DNA of 64,000 nucleotides from Macropodus opercularis (taxonomy: Eukaryota; Chordata; Actinopteri; Anabantiformes; Osphronemidae). A program made the translations under genes and the position numbers. The notes below the pieces were generated by a model that searched no databases, was not told the DNA's origin, and saw nothing but the letters and a program-made list of their open reading frames with translations. Below, in pieces: positions 48,001 through 61,000 of the stretch; position 1 is the stretch's first letter; every line of letters starts with the position of its first letter. The stretch covers positions 2,300,501 through 2,364,500 of the forward strand of contig CM061091.1 in assembly GCA_030770545.1 (NCBI GenBank). Reading direction: 5' to 3'.

Positions 48001-48750
48001 AAAACCACCGGAAGTGGTTTGTCGTGTTCCGTGCAGTCAAGCCGCTTCTTTTAGACCAGAGCCGCCGTCCGCTGGACAGAGACTCGGGGGAAGGTTGCTA
48101 AGATGGCAAATCCCAGAGATCCGGAGTGAAGGGCGCCGAACCCCGAGAAGCAGAGCCTGTCGCCCGCCCGGACTCAAACCCAACAATGCAGAGTTCGCCA
48201 GCAGGTAAGAGGCGCCCAGCCAGAGGCTTCTACGCGTCTCCCCGACGGTTCGTCTGTCCAAGCAGAAGTTTCTGAATCTTTTATTTTTGCCGCTCAACGC
48301 CTCGTTTCGCGTTTTCCCACTTAACGCCAGCTGAAATGAAGCTAAGTCTTCGGTTCGTAACGGTAGCAGTTCTGTGAGTGTTGCTAACGGTGCCGGGAGG
48401 CGTAAGGTTTCCAATTCCAATAAAACCACGCTTGTTGCACGGTCGTAGATCTATGGGACGCAAACACAAACGTGCGTGTTCGTTCTTTTCGGAAACTTCC
48501 CGCACGTTAGCCTTCGTGCTGGTGAAGCGAGGTGACAGCTGTGGACGGCGACCGACGAGCGCGGTCTGCGCTTAGCTCGCTAGGTTCGACTACGGCTTCA
48601 CGAGGCGAACCTGTCGCTACAACCCCGGAGGGACGGGGCTGCGAGCGTCCCCGCGGCCGCCGCTCGTCAGCCGGCGTCGTCCCTTTCGGAAAATTCCGGG
48701 ACGCGGAGCCAGCAGCACGTTACCGAGCGCTGTATTTTTAGGAATGGGTG
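48001..48750 (+). promoter_or_regulatory. SAMD4A CpG-rich promoter and untranslated exon 1
   Basis: A GC- and CpG-rich block begins with an ETS core CCGGAAGTG at 48,008-48,016. A consensus donor CAG|GTAAGA ends a probable untranslated exon at 48,204. The next acceptor (branch-like CTAAC, then CTTCCGCAG) is at 49,008-49,009, so the start exon would run 49,010-49,663. Confidence 0.5.
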
Positions 48751-49467
48751 GATACCGCGAAGACTTTTTTTTTCTTCCCATTTTCGTCTCGGCGGTGAAT
48801 TCCACAAGCCGACGCTCACAGGCAAAGGCGAAAGGAGGCGATCTGCGAATGCGTGTGTGAGCGTTGGAAGCTTGGTCTGCTCCGCAGAGCTGGAGCAACA
48901 GGGAGCAGGGCGTTAAAAGTGGGGACTCGAGTTGTGCCTGAAGCGCCAGAGAACACAGGGTCTGTGAAATGCTTGTTTCAGTCGCCTAACCTCCGACATC
49001 CTTCCGCAGGACTGAGAGGGATTCCCTGCAGAAAAATGCCAGAGAGGCTGAGCCTGATGTGACACAGCGTCTGCTGAAAGGAAGCTGACTCATCAAGTAT
49101 CAGTGCCTCTGGGAGTGACTAAGTAGCATCACCTAATGCTGATCTAGAAGAGCACCTCTCGCCAGCGGAGATTATCAGGCCGGAGAAGACACTGCAGCAG
49201 GAATCTGCCCGACACACCAGGGTGGGTGAAACAAATTCAGGTGCCAAACGTAGAATGGTGTCCTGCTGGCCCAGCTCAGATCTAAGAATGGCAACGGAGC
49301 GCTTCAGCTGAACTTCCACCGACTGACCACTCCAGAGGCAGCTCACCCAGAGCACAAGCTTCCATCACCGTATAACTGTCAGTGTACATTTGGAGAGAGG
49401 CTGCTTCTCGCGACGCTCGGCCCAGCCCATCGCATCGCCACCACCAGCCGGTCCTTTCTTGCAGACC

Positions 49468-51985
49468 ATGATGTTTCGCGATCAGGTGGGCATACTAGCC
49501 AGCTGGTTCAAGGGGTGGAATGAGTGTGAGCAGACGGTGGCTCTTCTGTCCTTGCTGAAGAGGGTGAGTCGGACGCAGGCCCGCTTCCTGCAGCTCTGCC
49601 TGGAGCACTCCCTCGCCGAATGTGCTGAGCTGCAGGTCCTGGAGGGAGAGGCAAACAATCCAGGTAGGACTGCCAGCTGCTCAGATTATGTGTGTACAGG
49701 CATGAACAGACCATGGTTGATGAATTAGAATTTGTCTCCTTTACATGTTGCATATAAACATTATGTGTATCTCTGCAGTTTAACTGTATCTAAGCAGTAG
49801 TGTCTTGCTCATGGATCATGTTTCCTGAAGACACTGTTGTGACTGACCCTGGAATTGCACAATTATAGACTCCGTGCAAGACATTTCCTTTCAGAACATA
49901 CCTGGTCCTCGAGTTATAGATATCTGAGTGGCTGATTACAGTGTGATGAGCTGCAGCCGGTCAGTATGATGGTAGACGGAGGGTTTGCGTATAGTTATAG
50001 CTCAGCTGGTGCTGTGGCTGGCCGGAGGTGTCAGTCAGTCTACAGTGATGTACTGTGACGCTCCTTGTGTTGGTATTGAGCCAAGAGACCCAAGAGGGTT
50101 TTGGCTGGGTTTTGTTGCATCAGACTGCAGCGTGGCCATGGAAACAAAAACCCTGGCAACCGACTGAGTTCATGAAAAATAGAATGAAGTGTTGCTGCTG
50201 CTGTGATGGGGAGCAGGCATCTGTGTGCACCTATGGCAGCATGTGAAGGCAGTCAAATATCTGCTATCTGTCTCTACACGGTGCAGCGTAGGGGTAGTGG
50301 ATGTAACCCGGGGAACAATTCAAAATAAAGCTAAATAGATTAAATATGCTATATGCTGGGGGAGAGGGGCTGTATGTCCACATCACACTAGTGACCCGTG
50401 TCCAAACTGAATAAAATCATTCAGTGTTACCTGATCAGGTTGGTCATAAGTGATTAAATTGAAAGTATGACTCTCTGGTAAATAGTGAAATGACTGTATC
50501 AAATTGAATGGTGAGGGTAAACCACGTGTTTTCCACTTTGTTATGCAATATGTGTTCCTTTTTAATTTATTATATGCAAACAAGTGCTTTCAGAACTGAA
50601 CACAGAGCCCCGCTTCATGTTCTTTCCATATTTCCCTATGTTTAACAAACATGGCTGTTGACATTTTAATGAGCTTCTGCAGTGTGTAGCGTTATACAGA
50701 GTTCTGAAGCCACAGGTTTTTTTCACCCACCTGTGTAAGCTTGTGGTTGCTTCCTTCCACTGATTCATCTAATATAACCGAGATTAAATCAGTGGGCCTG
50801 TTTCAGCACCGAGTTAATGTCAGGACACATGCTGCTGAAAGAAGAGACACTGAGAAAGCTGTCCGGTTACGTGATCTCTGTGGTATGTTGTGGTAGCTTG
50901 TTTGAGCGCTTATGTGCTGAGTTACTGTAAAACTTATGCACAGGTTTGTTGTTTTTCTTGTACTAACCTAATAATTTCTCGCTTTTAGGGAACACAGATC
51001 TAAAGTATATTTTTTCTTCAGTACTACTCCTTAAAATTAACCTTTACTACACTGCTCAGCCTTAAGACTGAATCCTCATGATTGTAGTATAGCAGTGGAT
51101 AGAGGTCACCATGGGCTCTCTCACTGTTCTGCAGCTACGCAGCTGCGATACACTGGTATTACAACCATGTGTGAAGGTCTCTCTAAAAATTAAGACATAA
51201 AATCTGCTGACAGCATCATCATAGATTCAGTGATAATGTTTTTCTTCACTAGAAATGTCCAGTTTCAGAAGTGGAGTAGCCAGTGGAAAGAATGATCCCT
51301 GTAAGAATCATCCTATCACAGTCCTCTGTTAATGACCACACACACCATTTCTGTGATCTGATTGTGATCAGGCTGCTGATGGGTTTGATCCTCCCTGCTG
51401 GTCACCTTGATCAGGTGTGTCAGTTGGCTTTTCCAGCTGCTGTGTTCTTTTGCTTCCTATTGAATCAGAATAATTCAGAATGAATTGATCAAATTAATTA
51501 GGTTGTATCCTGTACGGTCAGGGACTGAGACCAAGAAAGTAAACGGGGCATGTGAATAAAAGCTTTAAGAAGGTATTTCTGCAGATCTTAAAAAATTGAA
51601 ACCAACTGGTAAGGGGTTAATGTGCAGCTGGAAGTCTTAGGCTGAGTGGAAAAGAGCAACTATTTGGAAAGCGGTGTGCAAATGACTGGAATCCTCCGTG
51701 ACCTACTTCTCTGAGTTGCTGAGAGGCCTCCTTGTTTAGGGACCTGGTGAATGATGAGAGTTGTGCAGCGGGGGTCACTATCTCTGTGATAGACAGTTGC
51801 GTCACACAGGATTTATTTTGATTGTAGTTTTACATTTTATTTTAAATCATAATTTAATCGTGACGGTAAAAGTAACCAAACTGCTGTGGATGTAAAAACA
51901 CAAGGATCATGATTTCTTTCACTTTAAGTAGTTTGGTTATTTCTTAATAGTTTGGATTTTTTTAATGTTCTGCCTAAACTGCTTA

Positions 51986-52020
<35 letters not shown>

Positions 52021-55000
52021 TGTGTGTGTGTGTGTGTGTGTGTTCCTTGCTTAGTCAGCAAGGAAGCCCTCGCAAATTACTTAATGCATTTCCTCCAACA
52101 TGTAATGTGAGTACTCTATAGACTACAGAATTGTGGTTATTAAGTAATCTAGCATCAGTTGAATTTGTATAAACTTGTGAGTACATGAATTACAATCAGA
52201 TCTCCACCCGAGGAACAGCCCACATAAGCACACAGACACACTAAGGCACCAGAGCCAGTGCAGTTTTGCAGAAGAGATGCTGTGTTGCAGGACTCGGCTC
52301 TTTGCACTTATTGTCATAGTGGTTATGGAGAATTTATCTGTTTTGCTGTGGTAAGTTCCTTTAATTTTGTCTTGCGATGTTCTCTTGCTTGAATGCTTCA
52401 GCTGCGAAAAACACTGAGAAAAGAGAAAATCTACGAGTAATACATAGTGAAAAATGAAACGCATGTGTACTACAGTCTACTATACACTGTTGCTGGAAGT
52501 GAAATGTTGTCGACCAGACACTAGGGCCAAGCAATTTAGTCAAAATGTTGTAATGCAATGATTTCAGTTTTTTACTTGTCTAAATTAGCATCATCTGATG
52601 TTGGCACCCACACTGGTTGATAAATAAAATTTGGGCGATTGAGATCAGCAGATCTGTAAATATAGTTAGCGTTTGTGTGCAGCTTCTCCTGTCTGTGACC
52701 AAGGGACCAGCAGGCAACAGAGAGTCCTTACTAGTTTATGGCATGTAAATCATTATTATTTGACAATTTATAGGTGACTCCTGTGAAACAAGCAGCGTCT
52801 TTGAATCCGGGAGTCCCTCACTGAAATAAGAAGTAATTAAATGTTCATTTAAGTTCAAAGTATCTGTCTCACACTAGTAATTATTATATTGTGTTTTTAT
52901 CACATTCCAAAAGGCGTAAAAACAGCAACATTGCTCTCAGTCTAAACTAAGTCTGATGAAACCCTGGTCTGGAAATCGACTATCTTGGCTGATGCAGTAA
53001 ACGGTTCCGGTGATGGGGAGACTGTCTAGGAATGTGGGCACGTTGAAGCACACTTGACTCAGGCACTCAATGAGAGTTGAACAGAGGCTGTTCAGGCTGA
53101 TCCCACCTTCACCAGAGCTGAAGCCTCCTGACTGTACCTCAGTACTGACAAGGGCAGGGGAGGAGGAGAAATAGTAGGGTTGGGTCAGGTGAAGACAGAA
53201 AAAGATAAAAGTCCCCAAAAACTCGTTCACCCTGTTCACTGCCCAATCTTAGCTAGTTTTTGCCAACATTGCTGACATTGTGCAAGACAGTTATGACGTA
53301 TGTTGGAAGAAAGACTAGCTCTAGTCTAGACTTGGTAGTGTGCTGATTCTACAGAGGGACCGTGATTACATACTGGCCCTCATAGAAAGTGGAAGTGATA
53401 GAATATTTCAAACTCTGCTCCAAGTGTCACCATCCGAAATGTTTCATTGGCCATTTTGTCATAACCATAGACAGCGACAGAGGGAAAACTCTTGTCTCTG
53501 GTTTGGGCACCAAACTATTTCATTGCACCCACGCATGAGCAAACAGTCTATTTCTGGAAGTTGACGGCGTGTTCTCTGAACTCGTACTGAACCTCAGGAA
53601 TGGGGACGGACAACCAGTCAAAAGATCAGAGGGAAAACAAAATAAAGCTGGACTTTTCCTCTCTGCTTCTACACGAAAGGTTTTATTTGTAGCTCTGGAT
53701 TCTCTTGTCGTTCGTTGGGGGTCTCAGTACGTGCTCTCTGGCTTGATGAAAGCTAGTCCAAACGTCACGCCAGTCTTTCTTAGAGGGGAACCAGGTGTCA
53801 CTGACAGCAGGGGTTTTGCAATCAAGCACAATGCAAATGCTCACGGTTTAGTTTTTTCACTGAACTCTTCTGTGCTTCTTTATGACTTTTATCCTAGCTT
53901 TGCTACTGCCCCAAGTTGGATTACCGCACCGTGTGTGTTTACATATGGCCTCGATCTACAAGACACACCACCATCAGCTGTGACTGAGTAGCAAGTCCAC
54001 ACACATTAAAGACGTGTTTTCAATAAGATACTCATTGAATATTTTTAAACAGCTCAAGCAACTAGCACACCTTCAAATTTTTAATAGCAAATGATTTTTA
54101 TTCTCTGCATTTGACAAGAACAAAAGCTAGATAAAAATGAAATGTATAACTTTTGTCCACATGTCTGTCCCCTGTTTATAACTAGGAAAACACAAGTGTA
54201 CAAGTCACATCTCCGTGTGAGTGGGTGTCTGATCGGGTGAGAACAGGTGAGGGCAACCAGTTTCCTCATAGATGCCCAGTCAGTCTGCGCTTGGCCAGAC
54301 GCGACATACAGGCGTATAATGTTTCTCCATATAGACCCCTCTCACCAGTCGCCACCCTGCTCTCTCACAGCTGGCAGAGCAATACAGTCCAGTTTTTGTG
54401 TGAGGAGGAAGAGAAAGTTTAAGCTTGGAAGCTCTCAGCTCCACTAACAGATTTGTGCAAACAACAATATGACAGAGGTTGGCTTTTAGTCAGGGCACTG
54501 AGCTCTATGTAGATATTATTTTATAAAAGCTTGATCCACATATTACATTTTAATAAATCGGTCAATTATTTCAGCATTGATGCTTAAACTTTTTGTCTTG
54601 AACACTTCCTACTATCTTGATAGTTTACAATGTTTAGCATTTAAAAACATTTTCTCTTCAAAGTTTGAGAAGTACTGAATATATGAAAGTCCCCAAATAA
54701 CAACTAATCATAGAATCAATTGACACAGGAAATGACACGATGAATGTATGATGGTAGTAGTCAAGTTAGAAAACAACAGCTGAAAGCCAGAACCTATGAA
54801 AACACAAATACAGCGTAGATGTGTGTGATTGGACCGTAAGTATAACTGGCTGTATTAGAATAAAATGCCCCTGCTAAGTAAAGACTATGCAATGAGACTC
54901 TCCTCATGTCAACGCAATTGCTGTAACTGTCTGAAATGTGCACTTTAATTATAGTGGCGGCTGGTTTGACCACGCACACACTAACGGTGGCTTACTGACC

Positions 55001-58000
55001 TCAGCGCAAGAGACATGGTTAGAGCCCAAAGGTCTAAACGGCTGCTAGAAAATGTAGACTCTACTGGGTGGTGTAGTTGGAAGGTGTGTTAGCTCTGTGT
55101 GCACTTCTGCACATCGGGAGAAATCTCTACCTGAATGTGCAACAGGTGTGACAGTAACTGGCCGTAGGCCAAAACGTTCTGTGTTTTTGTCTGTAGTGTA
55201 AAATCGACTCTTGTTTGTTGAATTGTGTTTCTTGACAGGATGACATATATCGGATATACAGACAGTTGGCTGTCATTTTTGTCCACTCGTCAAATCTAGT
55301 GTAAATAGAGTGGAGCTCACACGCCTTGGGCTGTTGTGCTGTCATTTCTCTCAATGGGTCTCTGTATTTGTGTTGTATTCGCTCAGTGTTACAGCTGGAT
55401 GCAAATTGTACTTGACTCAAGCTCAACTTTCCTTTTCACAACATGCTGAACATGGCACTTTTCTTTGAAATGTTTCTCTGGCTAGCTTGGTGCTTTTGTT
55501 GTTGTTTAGCAGACCACAGCGCTTAAGCACTTTACCAAGTCACATCCTTAGTAAACTATCATAAACATTACCCAGACCACATCATCTGTGCACTGCTGTG
55601 TGCACACTTTCCTTTTTCTGTGTGTGTGCTCTGTCTTCTCTGCAGGTATGGAAATAAACTTTTTTCCACAAAGGAAAATAATTATCATTCCTTTACAAGG
55701 AAGGAAAGGGGCTTTGAGCTGAGCAAGAGACTGAGAAATGAAGAGGCAGAGGGAGCCGCCAATGGGCCCCTGACTGCCATTTCCTTAAATAGAGTTGTGG
55801 TCTTCTCCGGTCCAGCCCTGGCAGAGTGGAGGCTCACATTCCCAGCATAGTTGTGACTGCCACATTCAGATCCTTCCCAACACTGGAGCACTACATACGC
55901 TTCCCCAGGTAGACTGCAAATCATTTGCTCTCCTTTCAGCCCCCGTCCCGTTTCCTCCAGACCTCCAGCCACCAGTTACTACTCCAGCAGAGGAGAAAAG
56001 GGGATGTTGATGAAAGACTCAAGGAAGTGAGAAGGGAGGGGGATGGAGTAAAGGATAGCAAAGAATTGTTCTCCATTCATAAAGCGACCATGCCCTTCAA
56101 CAAGGAAACCTCCCCCACTGCTGGGAATAGGATCATTTGGCCTCTTCACTCAACCAAACCACAAATTAAAGATAGGCTTACATCTAGGAGACTTTAAAGG
56201 CAAAAAACACATGGACAGGATTATTTATACAGTCACGAGTTATGTGATATTTAATATCTTTGCTGTATTGTGGCATTCACGTGTTTTTGACATGCAAATA
56301 TAACCATAGCGTCAGTGTCTTAAACAGTAGACTCATGAAATATTAATGCTTCTAAATGAAGCTCAGTGGAAAAGCAGAGTGATGAAGCCAATAAAGCAGG
56401 ATGCTGGTGTGTACAGTAGTTGGGATGATGCTTTTCCTGTGGAAGGGGAGATACACTCGCTCAATGACAACAATGTCCAACACATTGTCAAACAGGTGCT
56501 TCCCAGTGCACTCATTCATCTCAGTGGCTGTTTAAAACATTACACAGTATAAATAAATAATCATCATGGACAAAAAAGACACACTTTACACCTACTGTGC
56601 ACCAACACTCACACACACAATGTAAAAACCAGATGAAATCATGTTCTGCCGTTTGACCAGGTGGCCCATCTGGAGGCTCCAAGGCTGCTGTGAAAGGTGT
56701 TGGTCTTCCTGTTCTATTACTGGTCACAGGAACTTGTGTGTCTCATCTATTTGAGAAAGCCGTTTGCAGACACTGGCCGGGTATGGTTATCATTTAGCAA
56801 AGGCGACTCCTGTGAGCTTTACACAAAAGAGGTCAAGCACCTCGTCTCTTACTTAACATTAAAGGCCCTTAACAGATTTCCAGTGGGTGTCTGAGAAGAA
56901 AAGCCATAAAAAAACAGAAAGACCATATACCTTTGCTCTTCTAAGGCTAGAGTATTAGCTGTGAGCTGTGTCGTTTGGATTTAAAAGCACCAGCACCTAA
57001 TTATACCTGACCAACACACTTTCTCCTCTGTGAACTTTCCAGAGCATAAACAGAAGCCATGGCGACATACTGTACGTTACTGTTGTGATAAAAGTGAATC
57101 AGGTGTGTAGGTGCAGGTAACTGTGGAAAAGCTCAGTCCTTTCTCTACTTAAGCAATTTTTTATTTTTTATTCAGAGCGGAGTAATCTACCGAAGGCACA
57201 TATTTATGTTGTCCTTAACCATTAAATAGCAAGTCAGAGCTGGAGTCCCCAGAGAGAACCTATGCATGAGGACATGGAGGCACATGCAGATTCTACACAG
57301 ACCCGACACCGTAATATTCTGCAGCGTCGGTGATGACAGATTTTAGGGTTGGGCCGTAAAGTGATTTTACAGTATCCCTGAGTTATTGAGATAATGTGGT
57401 GTGTGATTTGACACTTGATACGTCACAGGTCAAGATGTTGAAGTAGGAGAGGCAAACACAACATGCAGCAGTAGGTGGTGGTGCAGTGGTAGAGAGATCT
57501 GCACCATCTTAAGTCAGGGTGATCCCCAAATACTGGCTTTATCCAGTCGTGAGTCTTGTCTGTTCTTAGTTTCTCTTTTGGTTTTTGGTTTTCTTTTCTT
57601 GGTCTTGACTTGTTGGTTCCTTTTGTTCCTCCTGTAAATTCTGTTAACCAGTCCCTTGCTTTACTCACCGGTTGAGATGTGTTGACACCAGTGAACTTTC
57701 CAGTTTTTCTCTCTGTAGCTTGTATCCACCCCCTTCCTTCACTCCTCCCATATCCCCCACGTTAAGGGCCCCTAATCTTATGTGGGCCTGTGGGAGCCTG
57801 CCTGCATTTCTTGTGAAGACATGGACTCCCTCCCTTTCCCTCGCTGTATCTTTCAATCTCTTAACTGGGTGGGGTGATTCAGCAAATAGCGTTATTTACA
57901 GCATATATTTAGTGTACCACACCTCTTTATATACAGCATACTTCACTATCAACTCTGTCCTACCAGCTCTTCTCTTTTCTTAGCTCTTGCTTTTTGCTCT

Positions 58001-61000
58001 TTTAATGTCACTTTAGTTTGTTCTTTGTGTGTTGTCTTTGCAAGCAGTAGTACTTTTACATTTGTTCTCTTTTTTTAAACTTGTATGGGTTGGGTTGTTT
58101 GTATGGGCCTGTGCACATGAATCAGTCAATATCAGCTTTAGTGCACTCGATTATTTAATGGTGGTGGCCAATAATGCATTAGATACAATGTGTATCCATC
58201 ACTTATTGCTGCTCTCTCTCATGACATGCTGAAAATGTGACTTTATCCCAGAAAGTCAAATAAAACTGAAAATGTCCAGAGCATGGGCTCTATTTACAGG
58301 TTGTAAGCGAACAGGACCTATGTTCAAGGTATCGTTTTGGAATGTTTTCTATTTATTTTTTTTTAGATATGATGCAAAATGTTTGAGGTATTACGTTCCC
58401 AAGCAAATGCTAATGGGTGAAAAGTGTCAAAGCTGTAATGTAGACCAGTCTCTTGCGTCCCAGTGTACTCGGCCATTGTTTTGTGTAAACAGTTGGACAG
58501 TGTGATATTGTGGTTCGTATGTGGTCTGAAAATAAGGATGGATTATGATAGTCTGGTCAGGTCTGCAATTCCTCGCTTTGCATTATCTGTGTTGAACCAC
58601 GGATGAACCGTGTTTCTGTTGAGGTGATTCTTGTTCAATACTGGACCTAGATTTGATCAGCTAATGATCAAATGCTATGTGTGTGTTCTCGTTTGGCTGT
58701 GTACCTGTTAAGCATCCCTTCGTTCTTCAGCAGCAGGCTCTGTGGTATGCTGACACATTCCCCACTGGTGAGCTGGAGAATCCATTCGGAAAGCGGGAGC
58801 AGGAACCTTTCCTCTACTCTGCTCCCTCCCACTGTTCTTCAACCATCTACTACTCTGCTGATTCTATGTTCTCAAATAACCCCACCTATACACAAAGCTC
58901 ATTTGCTTTTTGCATTTTATTTGATTGGGGTATTTTTTATATGTTTGATTTAAAAAGTAACATTAAGGATCTTTCATACAGACATTCAACCGTTTTGTCC
59001 ACTAGTCTTTACCTTGTGACAAATTCTCTCTCTTTGTGTATTTACACTGCCTGCATTGGCCTCGTTGGCAGGTTCGTAGCTAAAATCATCCACCTGCTCC
59101 GTTTGTTGCTCAGCTCTCACTTTCGCTTGGATGACGGTGCCCGATTGGTAAGAGAACATGCTGTGTCCAATGTGATGCTGAGTCAACAAAAGCTCGTCTT
59201 GTGTGTTATGCTAACAAGACGAGCACAGGATAGACGTTTACAGACCACACACACAAAAATGTGAAGTGTTCTCCATGGAGTTGATAGAGTCCATAATCCT
59301 AACCCTTTTTATATGAACTGTGACAAACCTAGCAGCACATACAGTTACTTTTTGTGCGTATGTATATGTGGTGTTAGTTGGGGTCTAGTATATACAGTAT
59401 AACATTACTCTACTACTCATTTGTAGTCGGACTGTCACTCACAAAATGTTCTAATACGGTGTCGTGTGTTTGCTCTTGACCTATATATATTTATATCTGT
59501 TTGAGGCTGTGTCTTCATTGGGAGTGTTTGCACACAACTAATGTGTAGCTCATGAACTCAAACCATGACTTTGTTTCCTCTGCTGCCACATGTGCATTGT
59601 GATCATCGGCAGTGGGGACTGCTGTTTCAGCACACTGTGTGTGAGAAAGTGGTCGTGCACCGGCGGTTTTGTCACTACAGGATGGCGTACGCATAAAGAA
59701 AGAAACGCAGCACCATGCCAGCGTATTCTAGTCATAAAATGTTGTGTGACATTTACATTTATTAACACGAAATAAAAAACTAGAGATGAAGTAGTAATAA
59801 TAAACAGGTCTAGAGGCAGGTTATGCCCCTTTTGCCTTCTGACAGACAGCTGGCTATGTTTACCCGGCTACTCTGGTTTCCCAGGGATATGACAGCGTTA
59901 CACGTGTGTTATTTTATTAAGATGGTTTTGTCTCTGAGATAACTGAGAAAGATACACAAAGGCATGCAGTTATTTCAGTAACAATATTATATCTAGACCT
60001 TGTGTTTGTTTGGCAGAGGGAGGATTATGCTCAGAGAGTTAATACTATGTCTCCTTGTCGGGCCAGGGCAGAATGGCACAGTTTTCACCAATAGATGTGG
60101 TCCACATGAGGGAAACGCTGTGTCAGCCCCTGAGCAAACGAATCTGTCTGTCTGAGGTTTTGTTGTGTGTATGTCTGCCTTTCTGTTCGGGATTTTTTTC
60201 TCAATGATGTGGATATGACTCATCAATTCCCAGCAAGCCCCTGTTTCTTTGTCTGACATGAAGGAATGAGCTGAACATCGTTGTCACATGAAGTGTCATT
60301 GACTTTGGCTGTTTAGTCTGTTATGGTGCTTTTGGTTTTGACTGGTGCTGTACTTAGTTAAGAACTGTCTTACTGGAGCAGCTGGCCTCTGTGTATTTTT
60401 GTGATGAGTGAATTGTAGTTCCAGTGAAAGCCTATGAGTCCGTGACTACAACAGAACCAGGAGAAAACAGTGTGTTGGTGTTACTGTGTTAGGAGAAATG
60501 GCAGCTCAGTGTTTCCAGTGTTTTTCTCCTCTGTCAGTGTCGTAACCTCAGTTTAACCACCCCTCTCCTCCTTCCTCCTCCCCTCCTTTTTACTCCAGTT
60601 GGATGAGGTTAGTACTTTCCCCTCAAGGCCCAGGGTGGGAGCAACCATGAAAGGAAAAAATTCGACATGTATGGGAAAACTTTCTCACTCCGTCCAATAG
60701 GAATTCAAATGGACTTGTTGTAATGTGAATAAGAATTTTTAGTCACTTCTGGTCACTTTTATCATTTATTGCATTGTTTTACAGTTGGATTTGTGAGAGT
60801 CTCGTTAGCCGCCTGATAACGGTTTCCATGCCAACAGGTTGTTTTTTATCTCGAACCCCAGCTCCACCTATAGCTGGTTACCCTGATCACATGTGTTCAG
60901 GCAATCAAAAGCTGTTGTCTTAGGCAAGGACAACCTCATTTGCTTTGCTTCAGCTTCTGGTTGACTGCACACACCTGATCGAAGCAGCAATAGTTGGAAA

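Noticed and set aside
53569..53991. 140-codon open frame in the SAMD4A intron
   Set aside because: Length is unremarkable over 12.7 kb, no recognisable domain, no splice signals; same holds for 58,677-59,264.
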